Assembly (NCBI GenBank): GCA_012523875.1
Contig: JAAYSW010000011.1
Location: forward strand, 1-20,136
DNA length: 20,136 bases
DNA from: Clostridiales bacterium
GTDB lineage: Bacteria > Bacillota > Clostridia > Oscillospirales > Ruminococcaceae
Reading direction: 5' to 3'
The stretch's first letter is position 1; each line of letters starts with the position of its first letter. A model generated the notes under the pieces. That model searched no databases and was not told where the DNA came from. It worked only from the letters and a program-made list of their open reading frames with translations. Of this stretch, positions 14,489 to 20,136 are shown in pieces. Position numbers and translations under genes: made by a program.

Positions 14489-15760
14489 TTATTTTTTTTC
14501 TAACTCTTTAGATTTATCTTTAAGGTATTTTCTTAATATTTCTATACAATCATTTTCAGATGCCTCACCACGAACAATATCCTCAGCAAGTGCCTTGCAG
14601 GTAGGGGCACCACAGGAGCCACAATCAAGACCGGGAAACTTCTCACATAATTCATCAATTCGAGACATAATAGCAATGCTTTCTTCAAAATTATCTGCAA
14701 GGTTAAAAACAGGGTTATATTCAATGGGCTTCTTAAGAAAAGCACCATCAATATAATCTGTATCAAGATGGTTACAAGCAACAGGGAGATACTTGCATAA
14801 ATGTTTTAACTTTGCCTGTGCAACATATGGATTTTCCACATTAAGCACACCACCAACGCAACCGCCGCTACAGGCATTTAGTTCAATAAATTCAAGCCTA
14901 TCAAATTTCTCGTCTTCCAAATCTTCAAGTACCCGTATAGCATTTTCAATTCCATCAGCAGCAAGATAGCTATCGGTAAGCATTCCGCCAGATTCGCCAC
15001 CACTATTGCCCCAACCGACACCAATTCGCCCAGATGTAGATAATTCCTCAGGTTTATTAACAACCTGTTTCATTAAAGGTAATAGAACAGGATAGACCTC
15101 TTTAATAGCAATAACAGCATCAACATCTGATTTATCAATACCAATGGGTTTTTTACAAGCTGTAACCTTAGCGGGACATGGCGATATAAATATTATTCCT
15201 ATTTTATCAGAAGGGAGCCCCGTATCCTTGATAGCCTTTTTCCTAGCAAGAGCTGCAGCAACATCCACTGGAGCATTAAATGGAAGCAAATGTTCGATAA
15301 GGTTAGGAAAGCGGATACTGACAAGTCGAACAATAGTAGGGCAAGCAGAACCAATAAAAGGTCTTTTATCTTTATTATCAGCAACATAGCGACGTGACAT
15401 TTCAGATACCATTTCTGCAGCACCACTTACCTCATAGACATCATCAAATCCCATAAGTTTCAATGCACTGAGTACGATATTAATATCATCAAGATTATTA
15501 AATTGGGCATATAATGATGGTGCAGGCAGAGCGACCTTATATTCATAATTATCCAAAACATCTAAAGGATCATATGTAGCTAGTTTTGCATGGTGAGGGC
15601 AAACACGAATACATTCCCCACAGTCTATACAAAATTCAGAAATAATTACTGCTTTACCATTTCTTACACGAATAGCCTGTGTAGGACATCGTTTAATGCA
15701 GTTTATACAACCTTTGCATAAATCGCTATCAAGGCGTACGGAGTGTTCAAAATCTGTCAT
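14489..15760 (-). CDS. [FeFe]-hydrogenase-like iron-sulfur protein
   Basis: The 423-residue protein has two N-terminal [4Fe-4S] ferredoxin motifs (C15/18/21/25 and C44/47/50/54). A hydrogenase large-subunit-like domain (about 75-345) keeps the four H-cluster cysteines: C140 (GSACPT, L1), C195 (SPCPAK, L2), and C297 and C301 (NACSGGCVGG, L3). A C-terminal cluster domain has C380/383/388/405 (LDCGSCGAPTC...DC). L1 departs from TSCCPxW and L2 from MPCxxKxxE, as in divergent, possibly sensory or regulatory, hydrogenases rather than the metabolic HydA class. No HydB/HydC partners or maturases (HydE/F/G) lie here. AAAGGAGG at 15770-15777 (minus) precedes the start. It may oxidise or sense H2 or redox state; the activity is not certain. 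Confidence 0.85.
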   Translation of the reverse strand: MTDFEHSVRLDSDLCKGCINCIKRCPTQAIRVRNGKAVIISEFCIDCGECIRVCPHHAKLATYDPLDVLDNYEYKVALPAPSLYAQFNNLDDINIVLSALKLMGFDDVYEVSGAAEMVSEMSRRYVADNKDKRPFIGSACPTIVRLVSIRFPNLIEHLLPFNAPVDVAAALARKKAIKDTGLPSDKIGIIFISPCPAKVTACKKPIGIDKSDVDAVIAIKEVYPVLLPLMKQVVNKPEELSTSGRIGVGWGNSGGESGGMLTDSYLAADGIENAIRVLEDLEDEKFDRLEFIELNACSGGCVGGVLNVENPYVAQAKLKHLCKYLPVACNHLDTDYIDGAFLKKPIEYNPVFNLADNFEESIAIMSRIDELCEKFPGLDCGSCGAPTCKALAEDIVRGEASENDCIEILRKYLKDKSKELEKK

Positions 15761-15796
15761 AAACGAAAAGCCTCCTTTAGCATATATTAGGCAAAA

Positions 15797-16222
15797 CTAT
15801 TTTATAAAAACTTTCATAGTAACAGTTGTGCCGACACCTACGTTTGATGAAAGGGACATCTCATCAGAATATTTTTTCATATTAGGTAATCCCATACCAG
15901 CCCCAAAACCCAACGAGCGAATATTATCAGGGGCAGTTGAAAAACCAGCTGTCATTGCCTGTGTGATATTTTCAATACCAGGGCCTTTATCTTCAAGAAC
16001 AATTACTATTTCAGTAGGTGAAATTTCAACAGTAATTTCTCCACCATTAGCATGTATAAACATATTTATTTCACCCTCATACATTGCGATAGCAACTTTT
16101 CTTATTATTTCAGGTGGAAGATTCATTTGTTTTAGCTTACTCTTTACAGTGCTAGAAGCTTCACCCGCACGGGTGAAATCATCAGAAGAAACAGTATATT
16201 TAAGTGTTATAGTATTGCTCAA
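15797..16222 (-). CDS. RsbW-like anti-sigma factor / Ser-Thr protein kinase
   Basis: This 141-residue GHKL ATPase resembles RsbW and SpoIIAB. It has the N box EGEINMFIHAN, the G1 box LEDKGPGI and the G2 box GFGAGMGLPNMKKYSD. Such proteins bind sigma factors or phosphorylate antagonist proteins on Ser/Thr. No sigma factor or STAS antagonist is adjacent, so its partner is probably within this cluster or encoded elsewhere. The start is TTG: TTG at 16222-16220 overlaps the TGA stop of the preceding gene (TTGA), and GGGGGTG lies 7 bases upstream. This implies tight translational coupling. The gap to the hydrogenase-like gene is 36 bases. Confidence 0.85.
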   Translation of the reverse strand: MSNTITLKYTVSSDDFTRAGEASSTVKSKLKQMNLPPEIIRKVAIAMYEGEINMFIHANGGEITVEISPTEIVIVLEDKGPGIENITQAMTAGFSTAPDNIRSLGFGAGMGLPNMKKYSDEMSLSSNVGVGTTVTMKVFIK

Positions 16223-16569
16223 TTAGTAGCACCCCCATGTAAACCATTTGAATAGAGCAAACCACAGGCTGTAAACATTCTGTGTTTCGTAGAAAGCAAA
16301 GGAATATTCCTTTCGATAGCAAGTTCTATCATATTTTCATCAGGAAGCTTTCCACGCACGAAAACGATACAAACCATATCCATCATTTCAGCAGTACGAA
16401 TAACCTGAGGGTTGCAAAGTCCAGTAAGGAGAACAGATTGGTCTTTAACAAAGGCAAGCACATCACTCATCATATCCGCACCACAGGCAGCATGCAATTC
16501 CCTTCCAAGAGAATCCTCACAACAAATAATTTTAGCGTCAAGCAAAGTAGCAATGTCCTTGACAGTCAT
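16219..16569 (-). CDS. DRTGG-domain protein (first of two)
   Basis: This 116-residue DRTGG-type protein has an N-terminal MTVKDIATLLDAKIICCEDSL segment. The body follows with MMSDVLAFVKDQSVLLTGLCNPQVIRTAEMMDMVCIVFVRGKLPDENMIELAIERNIPLLST. It is a clear relative of the DRTGG protein at 14137-14472 with low identity, so the pair are paralogues from an old duplication or separate family branches. The family is usually described as regulatory; no catalytic motif is seen. GGAGGT lies 8 bases before the ATG. It is the first gene of the minus-strand cluster, just behind a promoter. Several Cys (CC at 16-17, C29, and one in TACG) could sense redox state (inference). Confidence 0.78.
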   Translation of the reverse strand: MTVKDIATLLDAKIICCEDSLGRELHAACGADMMSDVLAFVKDQSVLLTGLCNPQVIRTAEMMDMVCIVFVRGKLPDENMIELAIERNIPLLSTKHRMFTACGLLYSNGLHGGATN

Positions 16570-16639
16570 ATATAATTACCTCCAGATTTAAAATTGAAAA
16601 TAATAAACTGAATAATCGAAAAACTGTTTATTCGTGATA

Positions 16640-16669
16640 ATTATAACATATTATATCGTATTATGTAAA
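16640..16669 (-). promoter_or_regulatory. Promoter of the hydrogenase/DRTGG cluster
   Basis: On the minus strand, TTTACA (16669-16664) and TATAAT (16645-16640) are 18 bases apart, giving a start near 16633 and a 5' leader of about 64 bases. A 7-bp inverted repeat (AATAAAC at 16602-16608, GTTTATT at 16626-16632) begins right at the predicted transcript start and could be a leader hairpin or an operator. Confidence 0.55.
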
Positions 16670-16751
16670 GTCTTTATATTAATTTTAAATAAATATTTAG
16701 GTTTATAATTATTTAAAAGTAAAAAAATCAGGCTTCATTATATTCACATTC

Positions 16752-16779
16752 ACATAATCCTCTTATTTAACATATTATA
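16752..16779 (+). promoter_or_regulatory. Candidate sigma-K promoter for dpaAB
   Basis: CATATTATA (16771-16779) matches the sigma-K -10 consensus CATAnnnTA, with AC at 16752-16753 as a -35 element 17 bases upstream. Dipicolinate synthase genes are sigma-K dependent in Bacillus. An alternative sigma-A-like TATAAT is at 16819-16824 without a good -35. Assignment is by consensus matching only. Confidence 0.42.
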
Positions 16780-16845
16780 AAAAAGAAAATCTTATACTAA
16801 TTCATAATATGAAAAGTATATAATGTATAGAAATGAGGGCGCATT

Positions 16846-17733
16846 ATGGATACGACTAAATCATTTTTGGTTGCAGGAGGGGATTTAAGACAGGTATATT
16901 TAGCAGAAAAGCTTGCCTCAAAAGGAAATGAAGTATATGCAATCGGTTTTGATGAAAATATATCTTTCTCTGATGATATTTGCCAGTTGGAAAATATAAT
17001 TATGCTTAACAATAGGGTGGATTATATTGTTTTACCATTACCAGTATCTACTGATGGAGTAATGGTTAACACACCATTTTGTAAGCAATGTATTCCACTT
17101 AATTCATTGACAACAGTCCTAAAAGATAATGGTATAATTTTCGGTGGTAAATTTAATAATGCTTCTAAAAAGGTTTTCACTAATTGTAGGATTGATACGA
17201 TAGATTATTTTGATAGAGAAGAATTGAATGTTTTAAACGCAGTTCCTACAGCCGAGGGAGCAGTACAAATAGCTATGGAGGAACTTGCTACAACGATATT
17301 TGGGCAAAAAGTTTTAATTACAGGCTTCGGAAGAATTACAAAGGTTCTTGTAAAGATACTCGTAGGCTTAGGTGCAGATGTAACAGTTGCAGCACGAAAG
17401 TATTCAGATATCTCTTGGGCTGAAATATATGGCTGTAAGGGAATACATATTTCCCAGCTTAATGAAAACATATCTAAATTCAATGCAATATTCAACACAG
17501 TGCCTGCACTTATTTTTGATAAGAATGCTTTAATATCCGTAAAAAAGGATGCTTTGATTATTGATTTAGCCTCAAAACCAGGGGGAGTTGATTTTGAAAC
17601 GGCAGGAGTATTAGGTATAAAGGTAGTATGGGCACTTTCACTTCCCGGCAAGGTTGCCCCGATAAGCTCTGGAGAGATAATAGCGTACACAATCCTCAAC
17701 ATTCTTAACGAGAGGGGAATGGCTGATGATTGA
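16846..17733 (+). CDS. dpaA: Dipicolinate synthase subunit A
   Basis: With DpaB this protein makes dipicolinic acid from a lysine-pathway intermediate in the mother cell during sporulation; the product fills the spore core. The 295-residue protein has an N-terminal dipicolinate-synthase domain (SFLVAGGDLRQVYLAEKLASKG, YIVLPLPVSTDG). A Rossmann NAD(P)-binding half follows (VLITGFGRITKVLVKILVGLGADVTVAARK), with IIDLASKPGGVDF and LSLPGKVAPISSGEI. Length and order fit SpoVFA. GAGGG (16835-16839) is 6 bases before the ATG. Its end overlaps dpaB by 8 bases. Confidence 0.93.
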   Translation: MDTTKSFLVAGGDLRQVYLAEKLASKGNEVYAIGFDENISFSDDICQLENIIMLNNRVDYIVLPLPVSTDGVMVNTPFCKQCIPLNSLTTVLKDNGIIFGGKFNNASKKVFTNCRIDTIDYFDREELNVLNAVPTAEGAVQIAMEELATTIFGQKVLITGFGRITKVLVKILVGLGADVTVAARKYSDISWAEIYGCKGIHISQLNENISKFNAIFNTVPALIFDKNALISVKKDALIIDLASKPGGVDFETAGVLGIKVVWALSLPGKVAPISSGEIIAYTILNILNERGMADD

Positions 17734-18307
17734 TTTTAAAGGAGTAAAAATTGCATTCGTCATGACGGGTTCATTTTGTACATTTGGCGAAGCGTTTAAA
17801 CAAGTAAGAATATTAAAAGATTTAGGTGCAGAATTAATACCGATAATGTCATATAATGCATATAATTTAAATACAAGGTTTGGTAGTGCTGAAGAGAATA
17901 TAGGGATATTGGAGGAAATTTGTGAAAGGAAGGTTATAGCTACTATTGAAGGGGCGGAGCCTATTGGGCCTAAGAAATTGGCTGATATAGTGATAGTGGC
18001 ACCATGCACGGGTAATACGCTTGCAAAGCTAGCAATGAGTATAACAGATACGCCTGCAACTATGGCAGTTAAATCGCATATAAGAAATGCTAGACCTGTA
18101 GTTCTAGCGGTGTCGACAAATGATGCCTTAGCTGGTTCCTTTAAGAATTTGGGTGTATTAATGAATGTTAAAAATTATTATTTTGTGCCATTAACACAAG
18201 ATGATTATGTAAATAAACCAACATCACTTGTTTCTGATTATAATCTCCTACCACTTACAATAGCGAATGCATTACAGGGGAGTCAATTACAACCAGTTTT
18301 AAATTAA
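17726..18307 (+). CDS. dpaB: Dipicolinate synthase subunit B (flavoprotein family)
   Basis: This 193-residue partner of DpaA is of the phosphopantothenoylcysteine-decarboxylase-like flavoprotein fold. FVMTGSFCTFGEAF is the flavin-loop signature, followed by IVIVAPCTGNTLAKLAMSITDTPATMAVKSHIRN and RPVVLAVSTNDAL. These match SpoVFB closely. AGAGGGGA (17711-17718) lies 7 bases before the ATG within the end of dpaA, so the pair is translationally coupled. A terminator hairpin follows 34 bases after the stop. Confidence 0.93.
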   Translation: MIDFKGVKIAFVMTGSFCTFGEAFKQVRILKDLGAELIPIMSYNAYNLNTRFGSAEENIGILEEICERKVIATIEGAEPIGPKKLADIVIVAPCTGNTLAKLAMSITDTPATMAVKSHIRNARPVVLAVSTNDALAGSFKNLGVLMNVKNYYFVPLTQDDYVNKPTSLVSDYNLLPLTIANALQGSQLQPVLN

Positions 18308-18339
18308 CCTTATGCATTAGATGATTTATGCTATTTATA

Positions 18340-18378
18340 AGAGAATCCTTGCCTGATGATTTCTGGCAAGGATTCTTT
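18340..18378 (+). terminator. Intrinsic terminator after dpaAB
   Basis: AGAATCCTTGCC (18342-18353) and GGCAAGGATTCT (18365-18376) form a perfect 12-bp stem with an 11-base loop, extended outward by one G-U and one A-T pair. TTTG then T-rich sequence follows. The T-tract is short, but position and stem strength make termination likely. Confidence 0.72.
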
Positions 18379-18834
18379 GTTGATGTTCTTGCTTTTAAAA
18401 ACTACTTAAAATCGAAGGGATATGCATATAAAAATCATTTTTTACTAGATAAATTTTATTATAAAAAACTTCTCATAAGATATGAAACTATAATATTATG
18501 GTATAGGGACAAGGGAATTAACAGAGGGGAAATAATGGTTAAATGTATCATGCCATAACTAAAGGTTATGTTAAATATTCTTAATAGATATGTGTGTTAT
18601 GATTGAAAATACTTGAAATATTACGTTTAATATGATAATATTATTTAAGCTATTAGTTGTTTAAGATGGGGAAATATATTTCTCTTATTGTTTATTAACA
18701 CTAAAAATTCAAAAATAAAATATCATGATTGATTTAATTGCTTGGAATTGAAAAAAGATTTTCAAAGCAAATGTGGATTTAAAAGCTGCTGTTGAAATGT
18801 AGATATTGGAAATTTAAAAAAGGAGTTGTGATTC
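18379..18834 (+). promoter_or_regulatory. Long AT-rich region upstream of the XRE–cupin gene
   Basis: No supported gene is seen in these about 455 bases. A weak sigma-A-like pair is TTGAAA (18613-18618) and TAATAT (18636-18641) at 17 bases. A 12-bp palindrome GAAATATATTTC lies at 18671-18682. A hairpin-forming palindrome, TTGAAAA (18748-18754) with TTTTCAA (18759-18765), is flanked by TTGCT/AGCAA (18738-18742, 18766-18770). These could be operators for the downstream regulator (inference). AAAAAAGGAG just before the ATG at 18835 is the ribosome site. Confidence 0.4.
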
Positions 18835-19401
18835 ATGGATTACAATATTAAAGGGGTTGCCGAAAGACTCAAGGGATTACGAGAAATGATGGGCTATTCT
18901 GTTGAATATGTATGTGGGGAGTTAGATATAACTAAAGATGAGTTAGAGTTAATAGAATCGGGTGAAAAGGATTTTTCGATAACTTTAATTTATAAATGCT
19001 CAGAACTCTATGGTGTTGATTTAATTGAAATCCTTACAGGAGATAACCCTAAGCTACAAAAATATACGATTGTTAGAAAGGATAAGGGCTTGCCAATTGA
19101 AAGGCGTGAACGCTTTGAGTACCAACATTTAGCTTATATGTTTAAGAATAAATCCATTGAGCCACTCATAGTTAATGCCCCATATGACAGCTCGGATGAC
19201 GATAAGCCAATACTATTATCATCACACGAGGGACAGGAATTTGATTATGTACTTGAGGGTACACTGAAATTTGTTATAGATGGGAAAACTGAAATTGTAA
19301 ATGCAGGGGATTCTGTTTATTATGATTCTAAGACCCCTCATGGAATGATAGCAATTAATAGTGAAGGCTGTAGATTTTTAGCTGTTCTAATAAAGAAATA
19401 A
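18835..19401 (+). CDS. XRE-family regulator with C-terminal cupin domain
   Basis: The 188 residues have an N-terminal XRE helix-turn-helix (about 8-62: AERLKGLREMMGYSVEYVCGELDITKDELELIESGE...IYKCSELYGVDLIEIL). A cupin ligand-binding domain follows (about 110-188), with the HEGQEFDYVLEGTLKFVIDGK and AGDSVYYDSKTPHGM motifs. The cupin His and Glu are compatible with binding a metal or a small metabolite. Such regulators usually control the neighbouring metabolic gene; here that is the acyl-CoA synthetase 28 bases downstream, a pairing frequent in anaerobes. GGAG lies upstream of the ATG. The effector is unknown. Confidence 0.88.
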   Translation: MDYNIKGVAERLKGLREMMGYSVEYVCGELDITKDELELIESGEKDFSITLIYKCSELYGVDLIEILTGDNPKLQKYTIVRKDKGLPIERRERFEYQHLAYMFKNKSIEPLIVNAPYDSSDDDKPILLSSHEGQEFDYVLEGTLKFVIDGKTEIVNAGDSVYYDSKTPHGMIAINSEGCRFLAVLIKK

Positions 19402-19429
19402 ATTTACCAGTGTGAAAGGAATAGTAATA

Positions 19430-20136
19430 ATGGATCACAATATCGTTAAGAATTTTAATGAAAGATTCTGTAAAGAGGAATATGAGGATAATGGCTTATT
19501 GAAAAGTTTTAACCTTACGCTTGAAGATAACTTTAACTTTGGGTATGATGTTATAGATGCTATTGCTAAGGAAGAACCTGAGAAATTAGCTTTGTTATGG
19601 TGTAATCCTGATGGAGATGAGAAGAGGTTTACATTTTCAGATTTAATGAAGAAAAGTAATCAGACAGCAAATATGCTTCTCGCAAATGGCGTGAAAAAGG
19701 GAGATATGGTAATGTGCGTTTTGAAAAGACATTACCAATTCTGGTTTACGACAATAGCATTATGTAAAATTGGGGCAGTATTAATACCTGCCACAAACCA
19801 GCTTACAAAAAAAGATTATGTATATCGTTTTAATTCAGGCAGTGTAAGTTATTTAATAGCTACCTCAGAGGGAGATGTTGCTGAACATGCTGAGGCGGCT
19901 ATGGAAGAATACGATGGGATTAAGAAGAAGTTTCTTGTTAAGGGTAATCGTGAGGGTTGGATAGATTTTGATGAGGAAATAGAAAAGTTTCCTGATACAT
20001 TGGAGAGAATTGAAAGTAAGCTTGATGATAAAATGCTAGCATTTTTCTCATCTGGAACTACTGGTTATCCTAAGATGGTAATACATGCCCATGATTATGC
20101 TGCTGCACATATAATTACTGCAAAGCATTGGCATAA
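19430..20136 (+). CDS. AMP-forming acyl-CoA synthetase (3'-truncated)
   Basis: The frame is open from ATG 19430 to the window edge (235 codons), so the gene continues outside. The protein begins MDHNIVKNFNERF. FTFSDLMKKSNQTANMLLANGVKKGDMV is the adenylate-forming family N-terminal block, and FFSSGTTGYPKMVIHAH is the P-loop that binds ATP phosphates. Enzymes of this family activate a carboxylate to acyl-AMP and then acyl-CoA. The sequence looks like the medium-chain or acetoacetate/benzoate-type branch, but the substrate-specifying C-terminal half is missing here. AAAGGA (19415-19420) is 9 bases upstream. It is probably cotranscribed with, and controlled by, the XRE–cupin regulator. Confidence 0.87.
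   Translation, partial: MDHNIVKNFNERFCKEEYEDNGLLKSFNLTLEDNFNFGYDVIDAIAKEEPEKLALLWCNPDGDEKRFTFSDLMKKSNQTANMLLANGVKKGDMVMCVLKRHYQFWFTTIALCKIGAVLIPATNQLTKKDYVYRFNSGSVSYLIATSEGDVAEHAEAAMEEYDGIKKKFLVKGNREGWIDFDEEIEKFPDTLERIESKLDDKMLAFFSSGTTGYPKMVIHAHDYAAAHIITAKHWH

Noticed and set aside
14144..14503. Plus-strand open frame opposite the DRTGG gene
   Set aside because: It is the mirror of a short, compositionally biased gene; the minus-strand frame has clear DRTGG motifs and a good ribosome site.
15696..16226. Plus-strand open frame of 176 codons opposite the hydrogenase and RsbW-like genes
   Set aside because: It is antisense to two well-supported genes; no domain is recognisable and no ribosome site is convincing.
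17205..17702. Minus-strand open frame of 165 codons opposite dpaA
   Set aside because: This is a shadow of the conserved dpaA reading frame with no family resemblance.
18328..18558. Small plus-strand open frame of 76 codons after dpaB
   Set aside because: It has no ribosome binding site, overlaps the dpaAB terminator hairpin, has low-complexity AT-driven composition and no recognisable domain.
1..20136. Insertion sequence, prophage, integron or tRNA attachment site
   Set aside because: No transposase, integrase, terminal inverted repeats or tRNA gene was seen; gene content is chromosomal and codon use looks even throughout.

Overview
This AT-rich window looks like chromosome from an anaerobic, spore-forming, fibre-degrading Clostridia member, probably a Ruminococcus-like Oscillospiraceae relative. 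The grounds are: the clostridial order cmk–plsC–ispH/rpsA; a family 9 glycoside hydrolase with Thr-rich linkers and a dockerin (a cellulosome part); dipicolinate synthase genes (endospores); and an [FeFe]-hydrogenase-like protein in a DRTGG/PHP/anti-sigma cluster. No mobile element, CRISPR array, rRNA or tRNA was seen. The species assignment is inference.

Layout. (1) 1-4455, plus strand: the 3' end of a BaiN/HI0933-type flavoprotein, a cytidylate kinase fused to a GNAT acetyltransferase, a PlsC-type acyltransferase, and an IspH–ribosomal protein S1 fusion. (2) 4556-7219, plus: an IspD–IspF fusion, a small DUF3343 protein and a class V aminotransferase (cysteine desulfurase family). (3) 7425-9622, plus: the diadenylate cyclase cdaA and the ybbR-type regulator, ending at a good intrinsic terminator. 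(4) 9897-12281, plus: a secreted GH9 cellulase with an unassigned carbohydrate-binding-like module and a dockerin. A strong hairpin separates it from the convergent minus-strand genes. (5) 16569-12463, minus: DRTGG protein, RsbW-like ATPase, hydrogenase-like Fe-S protein, second DRTGG protein, PHP phosphoesterase, then a membrane-anchored VanY-like protein that has lost its catalytic residues. (6) 16846-18307, plus: dpaA–dpaB with a candidate sigma-K promoter and a terminator. (7) 18835-20136, plus: an XRE–cupin regulator and the 5' part of an AMP-forming acyl-CoA synthetase that runs off the window.

How the genes fit together. Two genes give the MEP isoprenoid pathway three of its enzymes (IspD, IspF, IspH), and all three enzymes lie in fusion proteins. 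A recurrent theme is that each of the three fused genes (cmk–GNAT, ispH–rpsA, ispD–ispF) keeps a Shine-Dalgarno-like sequence and an in-frame ATG at the seam, so the downstream domain could also be made alone. CdaA makes c-di-AMP under control of the YbbR protein. The minus-strand cluster looks like a redox or H2-responsive signalling module rather than a simple metabolic hydrogenase. The DpaAB pair makes spore dipicolinate.

The most interesting items are the retained internal starts in the fusions, the hydrogenase/DRTGG/anti-sigma/PHP module, the inactivated VanY-like protein beside it, and the unassigned module and degenerate second calcium loop of the GH9 protein.
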